From: Todiramphus chloris collaris
Taxonomy: Eukaryota; Chordata; Aves; Coraciiformes; Alcedinidae
Direction of reading: 5' to 3'
DNA: 64,000 nt
Assembly (NCBI GenBank): GCA_025345505.1
Contig: JANVCC010000062.1
Location: 13,866,809-13,930,808, forward strand
Shown here: positions 1 through 14,825 of the stretch, in pieces
How positions within the stretch are numbered: position 1 is the stretch's first letter
Layout of the letters: each line of letters begins with the position of its first letter
Translations under genes and position numbers: made by a program
The notes under the pieces: model-generated
What the model saw: only the letters and a program-made list of their open reading frames with translations
Database searches by the model: none
Told to the model about the DNA's origin: nothing

Positions 1-2074
1 ATGAATAAATTACAACTACCTATGGCCTTTTCCACTGTCTCACTAGGTTTAATGTTCCCAGCTACAAAACCTTAACCTTCCTCTCCCCAGCTCCTTCTCC
101 ACAACCCAGCACCACTTCTTGCCAGGCTGACTGGAGCAAGTGAAGGCCTCACGAAGATATTTGTTTAGGACAGCAGCACTTCAACACCACTCTGCCTTCT
201 GCCAAACTCTGCCTTCTGTTAAATTTATGCAGCTCCAGTACTATTAGTAGTAAAACCAGTAATGATGAGCTCTAAGGGACACAGCTCCTTTGAATTAGTA
301 ATGAGTTTTGCTACTTTGCGGACTTGGCTGAGACCTAAAGTGCTTATGTTTTTTTTTTGACTTCTGAATGATGTTTCGTTTATTGTAGTTGCCATGACAA
401 GAGGGATGGAGGTTTTATCTCTTCTTAAGGCTGTTAAAAACATGAGCACTGATTAATTTATTAAAAGGCAAACCATTCAAACATCCCTATTCTTAAGTGA
501 CTCACCTTGTATGGAAATACATCAGTGCTCATGTTTAGAACAGATTTAGGAGAAAAAGACAGAATTAGGAAAAGAAAGGCACAAACCATTCTAATATTTA
601 CTGGAGGGACAAGTGAAAGACTTGCCTTGTTTCCCTCCCTAGGTGCATGACTGTGCTGGTCACAGTTGTCCTGCTGGAACCAAGGGAGCTCAGTTCCTCC
701 AGCACAGGTCAGCGTGCTGCCATCTGTGACCCACATTAGGCTGCCATCCCTCAGCAAAGTGACAGGGCTTTGGCTCAGAGTTACCCACCAAAGGTGTAGA
801 AAGCAGCTCACATTCAGCTCTAACGTACACCTATCCCCAGTCTGTCTCCCAGCAGACAAACAGGCACCAAAAGCAGTTTTGGCGGTGAAAACTCCAACTA
901 TCTTGAACTATTCTAACTCAAAATAATAATAATAAAAAAAAGATTTAGAAATAACCCTCACTTGCATACTCCTTTTCCTACCTCATGTCACTCTGATTCC
1001 TTCTACTCGACAAAAATATAAACTACTGTCCCTAAGCCACCAGTCCTGCATGTTAATCACGTAACAGCACCGCTGATTCCTACCACTTCCCATGGTATCT
1101 GAAATCAGTTTGGTTTTGCCCATCATCAAGCCCTTCCACAAATCTGTCCCCCCTCTGCTTCAGAGGAGTTGTTGCCTCATGCAGTGTTGCAGCCGCCCCA
1201 TTAAAGACGCCCAGCCCAGCTGCAGCCAGCAGAGAATGGCAGCCCTCCAGTACATTAGCGCCACTAAACGTAACGTGGAGAGGCTGCATTAAGCAGCTTA
1301 GTTGGCCCAAAGCTTGGATAAGTCATCATAGACACTTCCTGCACTGATTGAATTGTCACTAGCAAGCAAAAAACCAAACGTGCACTCATCTGGTCAGCTC
1401 CAAAATGGGTGACAAGAGTCACAGGAGAAGCCACAGGGACCTGCGGGCCCAGTTACCATGGTGAACAGGGATGTGCAAGCTGAGGCTCCCAGCAGAGGCA
1501 GGGCTCTCCTGAGAGCAGAATGGGATGAGGCCCTGGGCAGTATCCAGCTCTGGCTGGGTAGCTCTACCAGCCCTTTTGGCACAGTTCCTGCATCTAAGTA
1601 AGATCACACAAACCAAAGGAGGCAAAGCAGCAAGGCCAGGAACATTCAGCACGTTCCCCAGCACACTGAGCGTGGGGAGATGAAGCCCAGGCTGCCTTGC
1701 TGAGGGGTGAGGATTTGTGCTCTCCCTCACCCCTGAGAGTTTGCCGCTGCTTCAGACAGGTCCTTGGCAGAGCTACAGATGCTTGTGGTGTTTATTCACT
1801 TAGATTTAAATAACAAGAAACACCTGTAAAAATATGAGGAGATGATCTAAGGATTCTGTCAACATCCAGCTGCAAAAAGACAGATGCTTACCTGCAAAAA
1901 GCAGTGACAAAGCTGTGACCCAAGTGGCCCAGATAGTGAACAGCAGAACGGCCCCATCACTTCTGCTGGCAAGCCAGACCCCTGCTGCTGCCCCTGCCAT
2001 GGGCTCAAGGCTCACTTGGGAAGTCGTCCGGTCTGGAGAGCTCTGCAGGACTCCCTTCTTTTCTTTCCTGCCAG
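1..2074. other. Intergenic or unassigned, no supported gene
   Basis: This is moderately AT-rich sequence with short open frames on both strands and none recognisable. A possible small plus-strand exon (643-707, acceptor TTTCCCTCCCTAG, donor CAG-GTCAGC) is noted but unsupported by homology. Confidence 0.6.
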
Positions 2075-2265
2075 CTCCTCAAAGGCATCACCTCACCTAC
2101 AAGAGAGCAGAGAAGGATCTGGGGAGTCACAAATGCCCTTGGACCATGAGCTGCATGAGGGATCTCTCTTGGCTCCCCTCTTGCCACCGAATTGTTTCCC
2201 CATCACAGGTCTCTCCTCACCAGCATGCACGTGTCTCTCAATAAAGCATTTTGTTATATGATGTG
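2075..2265 (+). other. Candidate terminal exon with poly(A) signal (unassigned)
   Basis: A strong plus-strand acceptor (CTCCCTTCTTTTCTTTCCTG then CCAG, ending at 2074) is followed 166 bases later by AATAAA at 2240-2245. A GT-rich stretch (2251-2281), as expected downstream of a cleavage site, comes next. One frame runs to a TAA that overlaps the AATAAA itself. No protein is recognised. In human the neighbours beyond the SLC10A7 3' end (LSM6, REELD1) are, as I recall, convergent with it, which would suit a plus-strand last exon here, but no residue match was found. Confidence 0.3.
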
Positions 2266-2910
2266 CGAAGGATTGTGTCTCAAACCGCATTTTACTGTAT
2301 ATTTAAGGGCACGTTTTGCTGATTTACTGCTGTCCTAGAGAATGTCTCCCTCCCTGATCAGGGCAGGCCCATAAAGGATGTATGAGCTCTGACTAATGAT
2401 TATTAGCACAGCCCAAGGTTATGTACCACAATCAAATAATGTGTAGGAGGGAAGAGAGGCTCCAGTTTACTCTGCTGAGGACAAAGATCACAGAGAGTCT
2501 CTTTGAATCTTCAGATTGCAGTATCCATTACAGATTGCCACCTTCTAACGTCAAAAGGATAATTTGTTGTTGAGCAAATGTATCGCTGTTTCACAGGCGA
2601 GTCAAAGATCAGCCCCGCTGTATTTCAGCGCACGCTGATGCACATTAGGAAGCGACAGCCAGGTACCAAGGACACGAGGCTGTCGGTACAGAGGGAAAGG
2701 CAGAAGACACGACTTGCTGATCTTTATTATGCAAACACATGGCCCAAAGTGGGAAAATATTTAACCCGCTCAAGCAAAGTGTCACCAGTAACTCCCAGCA
2801 ACTAGTGTAGAACAAACGCTACAGGTCAGATGAGTTAACTGGGACCTCCTGCTCTGGCAGCAGGCGGTGAAGGTGGAGTGGCCCTCACTGGCGCGGGTTC
2901 CCCAGAGGGG

Positions 2911-3072
2911 TTGAGGGCACAGGCTTTACCAGGCAGTGAGCTGAGGGCACAGGCCTTACCGGGCAGGGCCCTGAGGTCACAGCCCGTACTGGGCAGCGAG
3001 CTGAGGGCACAGGCTTTACAGGGCAGGGAGCTAAGGGCAAAGGCTTTACGGGGCAGGGAGCTGAGGGCACAG
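2911..3072 (+). repeat. 30-bp minisatellite, 5.4 copies
   Basis: The tandem units start at 2911, 2941, 2971, 3001 and 3031, with a 12-base partial copy at 3061. Each is exactly 30 bp, of the form CTGAGGGCACAGG...GGGCAG.GAG. Because 30 is a multiple of three, the array is open in frames on both strands (the plus frame repeats a decapeptide of the LRAQALPGRE type). Third-unit changes show divergence between copies. It abuts the CpG island to its right. I consider it non-coding. Confidence 0.95.
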
Positions 3073-3129
3073 CTGCGAGCAGGGAACCGTTCCATGGGGA
3101 ACACGCAGCCTCGGCCCCCCACTGCCTGC

Positions 3130-3430
3130 CCCAGCCAAGCGCGCAGGGCGGCGGGCGGCAACTCCCGCGCAGCTCCCGGACGGGCACGGAGCGGCGGCCG
3201 CCATCTCGCGCGCCCTTGCTAATTAACCGCGCTAACGAGGCGAGCACCGCCCCGGAGAAGCGCGCCCCGCGACACCGCTAGGGGGCGGCCTCGCCCCGGC
3301 GATGGCGGCCGCGCCGGTCCCGCCGCCCGCCCCTTTCCCCCGCCCCGGGGGCCCGGAACTGAACCCCGGGCTCGGGCTGCTGCGACCTCACGGGGAGCAA
3401 AGATCGGTTGGACTGTCCCTGCCGCCAGCC
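3130..3430. promoter_or_regulatory. CpG island, likely promoter of an unassigned transcript
   Basis: This is the only strongly GC- and CpG-dense stretch in the window. It has two NotI-type GCGGCCGC sites (3194-3201 and 3305-3312) and GC-box-like CCCGCCCC and CCCCGCCCC motifs around 3324-3346. Two YY1-like cores lie in opposite orientation: GCCGCCATCT at 3197-3206 and GATGGCGGCC at 3301-3310. Such islands in vertebrates usually mark promoters, and opposed YY1 cores fit bidirectional initiation. It lies about 7.5 kb beyond the SLC10A7 poly(A) signals and is not its promoter. A plus-strand open frame begins ATGGCGGCCGCG at 3302 but has no recognisable product. Confidence 0.7.
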
Positions 3431-3689
3431 CTGCTGGACACACCATTCCTGATCCGGGCCAGGATGCCGCTGGCCTTCTTGGCCACCCGGGCACACTGGG
3501 GCTCATGTTCGGACCAACACCCCAGGGCCTTTTCCTCCCGGCAGCTTCCCAGCCGCGCTGCCCCGAGCCTGGCGCGTTGTGACACCACACCAGTTACCTC
3601 CAGCCACACACCAGCCACCTCCAGTCCTCCAGGTCTGGTTGAGTTGCCATTAAAGCAAGTGCTGCAGACACAAGGAACAAATTAGTAGA

Positions 3690-6600
3690 TCCTAGAAGTA
3701 AAAATCCACGCTCAACCAGCTCTCTGTGATTTTCTAAACGGCAAACATGAAAAAAAACCAAAGGGCCAAGACAATCAGCAGTCCAAATTTTTCACTTCCA
3801 AGTCAAAGTACTAATTTGACTGTTGATTTTTTTTTTAAGGGACAACTATTACGATTTTTAAGCAATAATATGCAGAAGAGATGAATAGCACACTTGGGTG
3901 ATCTGCATGATTTATTTGGCACAGTCTACTAGTTCTTTCTGGAGCAAATTTACAATATTTCTCATCTGTTTGTCAGTGAGAATTTAATGTAGGCTGAAAA
4001 GTCATTGAGAGTTTTCTTCAGATGGAAGTGTCTGTTCAAAACAGAGGAAAAAAAAAAAAAGATGAATTTGAGGAAGAAAAAGCTTAATAAAGTCTTCTTT
4101 AAATGAAAACCACTCAAGGCTTGCCTGTTAATCAAAAGAACCATTACTTACCTGACTCAGCATCTTTGAAACCAGAATCTGGCAGCAAGTTTTAAAAAGG
4201 AACCCTTTTCTCCTTCTTTACAGTGATAATTTATAACAGTTGAATTATTGGCTATAAATACTCTTTTCCTTCTGCTAATGTATTGTGCTTCTGGGATTGT
4301 TCGGAGCAAACATTTTGTTGCTAAGACAATAAATTCCTAAACTGGGGCTTCTGAAAAAAAATCAAGTGCATTCCAAGCAGCAGCTATTCAAAGAATACCA
4401 CTACACCATCTTAGACTATATTTTCTCTTATTTCCACTGCTACTAAAAAAATACTGAAATTTCTCTCAAAATTTGGGGGTTTTTAAACATAGAAAGCTGC
4501 TGCTTGCAGTATACTGGAGCATATTTATGCATATACCAAAGCTAAAAATTCAAACAGAATTAATTAGCAGAAAGAGTTTGCCGTTAAAAGCAAGGAGCTA
4601 CTAGACAAGCAAAATACATTCCTAAATATATGTAAATTATTCAATTATAGAACACAGAAGATAATGGTTTAAGATACCTCCTGTTACACATGGAGAAGAG
4701 TTTCTCTATAGGTAACATCCACTTAGGTTAAAAAAAAAAAGCTACTTAAAAATCTTCCAAAAAAAAGGTACCAACAAGATCTGTCTTTTATTGTGTTTTA
4801 AACAATATCCCAATAAATAATTTAAATGAGCTTATCTGGGAACACTGACATGTAATAGTATAGCTATATACAGCTCTTTATGCCCTTTATAATCAGAGAG
4901 GTTACACATTAGTGTTACACATGACAAATATTTGTTACCTGATCAGAAACACGGTAAAAGTCAGGCTCCATGGACCACAGCGCTTTTATTCTGTTCCCCT
5001 GACTCACACAGAATCCCACGTATCACAGCTCAGCTATGTTTTTACATTTGGATGGGCCAGAAAGAGGGGAATTTGTGAGCACAGGGTGGTACAGCACCCC
5101 CCCCCCCCCCCCCCCAGCACCCTGGGGATGTGCTGCTCCCACAGCTGTGGGATTTGGCTCCAGCTCAGGGAGAGATGTGTGCACGATGCTCGCCGACAGC
5201 CGAGTTGGAAAGAGACAGGCTTCCCACATTAACACTCTGCAAGCGGCATCAAATAGAGTTATCATATTAGCTGGCTGAAATTGTGTCGTACTCTCATTTT
5301 TAGTACGCTATTATGCCTCTGGGATATATTTTATTTAGCAGGGAATTGGATCTAAACAGGTGTTGTAGTGGTTTTCTAAAGGGGGCTTTAGAAAACTGGC
5401 TGTGAGGTACCTGAACGCCTGCATTTATGTTTTGGGGCAGGGGCAGAGTGAACGTGTGAGGCAAACACTGCACATGTGCCTCTTTTAGTCCTGAGCCACT
5501 GTTTTGGAAATTACTGTTAATTTTTCAGACAAACAATGGTCTAAAGTATTTCACTGAAAAATGGGGGTTTTTTTCTCATTTCTATAATGAAAAATATTGA
5601 GCTTCTCCTGAAATCTCTCTAACTTAAAGCAACATTATGAAACAGAACAAGTGAGAATTTACTGAAGAACTTGGCAAAACACATCACTCATTAATAGGGG
5701 ATTGCCCAAAGAACCAACAGAGGCTATAACAAGTACTACAGTGAGCTGTGTGCCTGTGGCTATTTCCATCCAGGGGAGTTGCAAGCCCTAATGAATAACA
5801 TCAGAAACAAAATTTGCATGGGTCAAGTTCTTCAGCAGGAGCACAAAAAGCTGATTGGCTTTCTCAAGCAGCTTCTTGGAAAGCTGCCCTGGTTTCTCAG
5901 TCATGGTTATCCTGTCACGCTACCACAGGATGGGGTCTCTTAGAAGAGAGTTACCTTCTCAGAGATGGTCTCCAAGCAGATGAGAGGGTCCATTAGGGAC
6001 AGCTAAGTGGAGAAGTTTAAAAAAGAAAAACCAAAAACCAAACTATTTTATCATTTACTTCATCAAACACTGTTGAAAAGAAGTGGCAAAACTACATGGG
6101 GAAGGCACTAGGAAATAGGCTGGAATCTCCTAACATCTTGGGTCTGGGCTGTGCAGCAGACAAAGAATGCTGAGGGGAAGGACTGCAGTCACAACGCTAA
6201 GAAACAAAGCAAGCACAGAATTGCAAAAGCTTTTGTCAATAGAATTTCATACCCAGTTATTGGCACAGGACTCTCGAATTTTCTTTCCTGTAATTTCTCC
6301 AGCAAAAGGCCAGTTCTCAAACAACCTCCATAATTTTTTCAATCCTGTCAATGAAACTGTCTCTCGTTCAGGGCAGACCATTTTCTTCCCTTTTAAGAGA
6401 GCTGATTTCCCTTAGAATTTGGAACAGTTTCATAAGAAAACTGACCATGAATAGTAATTTTTCTCTTAGAGAAATGAACTAACATTGGCACACTAACATC
6501 TGCAAGCCTTTGATTATGGTATAATTATACTAGTTGGAGCCCACCCACAAAGGATGCCATCCAAAGAGCCTTTTTCTCTTCTTAACAGAGTGAGAAATGG

Positions 6601-9600
6601 TTATGCCAGGTCTCTAAAACTAAGATCATTTAGGTCTTTACACAGGTGAAGAGCAGGCAATACGCACCAGCATGGGATCCTTGGGAGATGCATGGGCAGC
6701 CTCTTCTGCGTGCTGCAGCTGTTGGGCACCATCTGTCTTTCTGAGCAGGGATCACAACCAGTTCCTAATCTCATGCCTGCTTCTGCTCTGGACTAGCAAG
6801 AGAGTTGTTTTGAACCTACTAGACAGTCTAAGAATTAACAAGTTATTTTATTACTTAACAAATCCATCTGTTGGGATCAACTAGTGGGACTCTTTTCTAC
6901 AGAACAATGCCAAAGGCCTTTGATCTACCTGCCCTCTCTGCCCAAGGGTAGGTGGCAGGGAGCAGCGCCTGATTCAACAGCAGCTATTGCTCATTTTCTT
7001 GTCACTCTATAGGTCACTGCCTGGCAGAAATCTCTGCAGAAATGCATCTAAAAATATTTTGAAAACTTGGCCTCTGCTGATGAGAAAATTGTGGTGACTC
7101 ATGCTCCCATCAGGTCCAGACTTGATGATTGCTGTTTGATGGACTGAGAGGCTGATATTCCACCGAGACTGCAGTTTGATAAGGGAGCAGCCGAGCGGCC
7201 TCACTGGCACCAACTGCTTCCAACACATCGCTCTTGTCCTTTTAATCACTAGCAAATTTAATTTCACTTCTCATTGAAGATCTAACTCTCCACCTTTCTG
7301 GACAGAGACCGACTTAGAGGCTACTTTCATGACCTCCACTACAGCTCTAGATGCCAGCATGGAGCACACCAGCCTGTAGCAATGCCTTGCATCTGCAATA
7401 CCTGGCATTGCTCTCTCTAGTCCTGCACATCTAAAGCCATTGGACAATCCTTGTCTATGCTATTCCAGAAGAGTACTTGCCATCCTGCAGAGCGTTCTCT
7501 GTTGAATGAGAATTTTGCAGGAACCACACATGTAAACTTTGAAGAATTTAATTCAGAATGCCTCCTCAAAGAAGTCACAGTCTAATGATCACAAGTGATA
7601 ACATGGTTTAAGCAAAAAAACACCAAAGAGGAGACAACTTCCCTCTTCTGACACTCTTCTGATACTATGCTGTCGTTTTAGTCTGGAAGAATGGAGCTCC
7701 CCATGGAAATGGGGACAAAAGAGATTTGGTTTGTTAGATGCAGGAAAGGGCAGGCCATCAAATCTGAAGTGAAATACTCTTCATTTACCCTCCTCATGTG
7801 CTACGTTATCACCGAGCTTTGTTAGAACAATGGCAGGGCTTTTCAAGAAGCATCCCTGGGGAGACTGCTCTGCAGCTTAACAGCCCTTTCACGGGAGATG
7901 TGCAAGTGTAACCAAGGGCAGAATTTAGTCTCTTGTCTATTTAACGTGGTTGCGAAGGACTGTATATGTTTCTGGCACTTTATAATAGTAGTAATATAAA
8001 TGCATTTGGATTACAACAAAATGGAGAAACGATGATTTACCCCTTTACTGTGTTGTAATTCCCAAATGCATCAACATCTATTTAAGTGCAAAATAGTCTA
8101 CAGTTTACAAATACAACGCTGCAATCATCTACTGTAAAGGTTCTATATGAGATTATGATTCACTACAAAACACAATTCGATGTCTGAAAATTTCATTTTT
8201 AATGTCAGAATAACATCCAAAAAGTAGCTTTCCCTCCATACACAGTCTTGGAAAAAACCCACAAATGTATACCAGGGACTTGGTCCTTTCCAGTGATTTC
8301 TACATATATAACTGCTCATCTCTTATGCACATATGCACTTGCACATAAATAAATGTGCTTGCAGACAGATATTTCATCTTGCCTTCTAACCTCCTGCTGT
8401 CAAGATACTTCCACAGAAAACCTTACACAAATAAAACTAACAGCTTCTCTTTCCCTGGCTGCCAGAAAAATGCAGAGGACACTATTTCTGTAAAAGCAAG
8501 CTGCTGGATCACTTGCCTTTTGCTCCATGAACAAGTACAACTGTGCAGCTTCTGCTGAGATTGCCTTTTCTGTCATATAACCTACTCACACTAACTAAAA
8601 GATCTATAAGAACAAAAAAACCCAACCAAAAAACAAAACACAACCACAATTGTAACTACATAAAAAATGATTTATCTTGGACCTTTTACTGAGGTCATCA
8701 AAAGCTTCTCAATTTAGTGCACAAAAAGGGAAATAAAACGTTTGAGTAACTCAACGCACAGAGCTAAGATTCCCTGTGACCTCTGAAGTGCTCTTTTATT
8801 GTTTGGGCTTTTTTTCCCCCCCTCTGCTGTCATTAGATGGGATTCTAGATAGGCAGAAGATAAGAAAGGTTGATGATCAAGAAAATCCTTATGTTTTAAC
8901 ATGGACAATGTTCTCATTTGCCATCAGTTCTGTGTGATTACGTTCAATGCCAATTATCTCTCAGTTAAATTTAAAGCCAAGAAGTTAAAGATTCAGAACT
9001 GTTCTAACTACTGAAAAACTGTTGGTGTTCAATGAATTAATTTTCAATTGATGATAATTTGCAGTATTGTGAGGACTTTCACCAAGTTTAGTTCATAAAA
9101 TACTTCTGTACAGCTCATGGATTATTATTTTTTTTAGAGACCAAGCAAACAGTTTAAAAGGTTACCCACAAAAGAACAAAACACAGGCAACAGAGGTAAA
9201 AAGTTGACCTAGAGGATAAGTAATTTTATCTTGTTTTCCTATTAACAAAATTAAATGCAAAACCATTATGTTTATTAAAGATGTATAGGCATAATAACAA
9301 GTCATAAAACAAACATCTTCACAGTCTTTAAACATAACAGAATTGATATGTATAATTTTCATTAAGTATGGATTTAAAAATATGCAATTCAGTTTTGATT
9401 TATATTCCCTTTAGATCAACACCTCCAACGCTCATACACAATACGTAGGCTGCCCCAAGCAATCAACAAGGACTGTGTAAAGTCTCTAAAAAAACTCCAT
9501 CCTAAACCAGCTGGAAATATTCTTAAATGCAGAAAAAAAAATGAACAAAGAAAAAAAGAATGTGTTCAGTGGAATCTAAGCAAGTTGTTGGAGGTACTGA

Positions 9601-10860
9601 AAGTCAGAGAGATTCAGTACGTAGAGGTAGCTCAGTAAGGGTACTTGCAGTGTTCTGACTATTTAGCACTGAGACAACCACAGTAAGTCACTGTATGCTT
9701 GAACTCTCCCTATGGATTTCTGAAAAAGCAAGCACTTTTTTTTATGTGCCTGTTGCTTTGCCATTTAAAACCAACAGAGTCGTTGATTTAAGTGGGGTTG
9801 GGATTAAGTCTTCATATACTCTGGAAGTTCAGGTTTATGGAAACAGAACAAAAAGAAACTGTCCTGAGTCTGGACTCTCCACTGCAAGCAGAGCTTTTAA
9901 GCCCAGACTGTTCCCACACAGAGCCAGTTACTGGTCAGCATGCTTAAGGAAAGGGAACCTTGCATTTGGCCAAAGAACATGCATGTGGTTGGCTCTCTCC
10001 AATGACCTAGCAGGTTGGCCTGCTGGTGGATCTGACTGTGCTATCTAGGGATGCGCTGACCAAAACTGTGAGCTTACTGCCCACTGCCCTTTGCATCACT
10101 GGCTGGTGAGAAGAGAGCACAGCCTTGGTGGACAAAAGCGGTGGACAGTGTCCCTCAGCCCTCTCACCTGCCCAGTGTGCAGACCTTGATCCCTCTCCAG
10201 GGAATGAAGGAATTCAGCATGTTGCCACCTCACGTACCTTCACTACAGGGTTGTTTCAGTGGTGATGACACTTCTTAACACGGTGACACTGTCAGTTCCC
10301 AGTAGTTTCTCATACAGATGGCAACAGAGCCGTCTTGCACGGACTGACCATCAAGTAAAGTACCAATGATTGGTACCAGATTGTTTTCCTGTTGTTCACA
10401 GGAATAACAGACTAGATTTGGAATAACAGACTAGGTAAACCAAACACATTTCTTTTTCACTAAGGCAAAAGGATATGAATTTCACGTGCCTATTGTCATG
10501 CAAAAGATCTTTAGCTTGGGTAAATGGCTAGAGCCTTATCAGAGCTACAATAATTTACATCTGCTAAAGACCTGCTCCCAGGGCTTGCGCTCAGTTGCAC
10601 CATTAACTGCAATGTTGACCATGACACACATGAAGCTTCTGCATGTGTATTGATCCCAGTTTGACCTATTTCTTTCATTCCGTTTAGTATTTTAATGCAC
10701 AATTGCCAGCACAGGTTTTGCAGATGAATACACCTCAGAGTCTGGACTAGAGTACACTCAGAAATCTTAATGTCCCAGACAACATGCAGTGCCGGCTATA
10801 TGCTTAAATATATGCCTGTGCTCCTTTCTCTTCAATACTCCTCTTAGAAATAGTAGTTTG
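3690..10860. other. Intergenic sequence downstream of SLC10A7
   Basis: No gene, RNA gene or transposon was recognised. The only landmarks are homopolymers: poly-C at 5097-5115, a C run near 8815-8822 and several A or T runs. Open frames over 100 codons (4912-5232, 9695-10048) have no recognisable sequence. An isolated strong minus-strand donor (CAG-GTAAGT) at about 4151 has no convincing exon attached. Confidence 0.6.
5097..5115 (+). repeat. Poly-C homopolymer, 19 bases
   Basis: This is an uninterrupted run of 19 C in the intergenic region downstream of SLC10A7. Confidence 0.97.
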
Positions 10861-10886
10861 TACTCTTTTTTTTTTTTTAATATAAG

Positions 10887-10912
10887 TTTATTCAAGAGAG
10901 TAACATTTTATT
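10887..10912 (-). terminator. SLC10A7: Pair of AATAAA poly(A) signals for SLC10A7
   Basis: The plus strand reads TTTATT at 10907-10912 and 10887-10892, giving two AATAAA hexamers on the minus strand, 20 bases apart. An ATTAAA variant is at 10876-10881. These are the first canonical hexamers after the SLC10A7 stop. A run of 13 T (10866-10878, A on the sense strand) sits at the expected cleavage position. It could cause internal priming in cDNA data and blur the apparent end. Confidence 0.55.
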
Positions 10913-11828
10913 TTTTAAGAAGTTGTGACTGATTGTCAAATTAGCTATGAAAGCGCTTCTTTTACTATAAGGATCCTTGTAATTGGCAAAAAAAAAGTTA
11001 AAAAAAAAGTAAGCTTCCTTGTTCTCACAGGCTATTATTCTTTACCAATGCAGCAATATAGAAAACATAGCTTCGCTTACTACAATAAAGGCTCTGTTTC
11101 AATATTAGCATCCCAAATTCTGACACTGCAGACCTCTGTGCATCACACAGGGGAAAGGAAAAGGAAAAAAAAGAAAAACAAAAATTTGTGTCCTTTAGGG
11201 GTAAATCATAAAAGATCTCCTAGCTGCAAACAGAAATACTTCACTCAGAACCCAAGCACCAGACCATTTCTTTGAAGAAGCTTATGAGGCATTTAAGATA
11301 TACAATGGCACAATATCATACAATGGAATTGAAAGAATTTTTTTGAGAAACCATTAACTTTGAAGGAATGTCTAGACAACTGTGTCAACAAATGCAAATA
11401 ATTCATGCTTCTCAGCTTCTATCCAATGGATGGCCCCATGCTGAGTATACACAAACTCAGAAGAAAAAGGCATGTCACAGTCATATGACTAGGGAGTGTA
11501 ACAGAGTCACACTGAAATTCAAGTCAATCTCGGTAAAAAACAAAACAAAAAAACCAAACCTTCAGAAAGCTCTTCCCCAGGGTAAGCCAGCAGTGGGATA
11601 GGCTTCTGGTCATTTTGGCTAGTTTAAAACAAAGACTTACAGCTGGTGCACCCTGGCTTCAAACGGAAGAAACAGCTGCTAGTCGTGACCATTCACTCGG
11701 TTAGAAAAATAAAAATTAAAGGACTCCAAAATACTGTACAACCTCTTGCAGTAACCAACAAAGTGGCTTTTGGAAACAATGCTTTTGCCAAAAATGCATC
11801 TGTAAGGCACTTAACAGGAATCTTTTTA

Positions 11829-11844
11829 ATATATATATATATAT
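11829..11844. repeat. TA dinucleotide run in the SLC10A7 3' UTR
   Basis: This is a run of about eight TA units, about 115 bases after the stop codon in the sense direction. It gives a UA-rich stretch in the mRNA and is likely to vary in length. Confidence 0.9.
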
Positions 11845-11958
11845 AAAAAAATAAAATATGCACTGAAGCAACATTCACAAATACCCAGTTGTCTCAATTA
11901 TCTGTGTGTACAGTATAGTACATATATACATTCACTGTGACACAGGCCATCTCCGTAA

Positions 11959-12003
11959 TTATACCTTCACGGGTGCTTTGGGCTGCCTGGTTAACTTCTG
12001 TGC
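11959..12003 (-). CDS. SLC10A7: SLC10A7 terminal coding segment and stop
   Basis: This segment holds 14 codons plus TAA and reads AQKLTRQPKAPVKV. The acceptor is TTTACTGTTCACAG just upstream (12004 upward). It joins in phase 0 to the exon ending SWMVSRQK. The KLTR core matches the end of the human protein, which I recall as a shorter nine-residue tail; the other residues differ. The tail is basic and follows the last membrane helix, so it would face the cytosol or the lumen depending on topology. The predicted protein would be about 345 residues if the upstream half is the same length as in human. Alternative last exons, known for this gene in mammals, cannot be excluded. Confidence 0.9.
   Translation of the reverse strand, partial: AQKLTRQPKAPVKV

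Positions 12004-14825
<2,822 letters not shown>

Larger units (their letters stand above)
10868..11958 (-). other. SLC10A7: SLC10A7 3' untranslated region (inferred extent)
   Basis: This sequence directly follows the TAA stop at 11961-11959 and has no further splice acceptor/coding signal. It is AU-rich, with a TA dinucleotide run at about 11829-11844 (UA-rich in the mRNA) close to the stop. The lower end is inferred from the first AATAAA signals on the minus strand (10907-10912 and 10887-10892), which gives a UTR of about 1.1 kb. The open frames in this stretch are short and not gene-like. Confidence 0.6.

Noticed and set aside
2885-3590. Minus-strand open frames across the minisatellite and CpG island
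   Set aside because: Explained by the 30-bp period and GC content; no recognisable domain, splice structure or conserved start.
3302-3685. Plus-strand open frame of 127 codons starting ATGGCGGCCGCG in the CpG island
   Set aside because: GC-rich islands lack stop codons by composition. The product is low-complexity Pro/Ala followed by unrecognisable text, and frames on the other strand are equally long.
4151-4190. Minus-strand mini-exon ending GCTGAGTCAG-GTAAGT
   Set aside because: The donor is strong but no good acceptor or protein match accompanies it; isolated donor-like sites are common.
9695-10048. Plus-strand open frame of 117 codons
   Set aside because: No recognisable domain, no splice context, and an amino-acid composition typical of random intergenic sequence.
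1-11000. Exons of the expected neighbours LSM6 or REELD1
   Set aside because: I searched by eye for the Sm-fold segments of LSM6 on both strands and found none. I could not recall enough of REELD1 to recognise it, so no exon is assigned.
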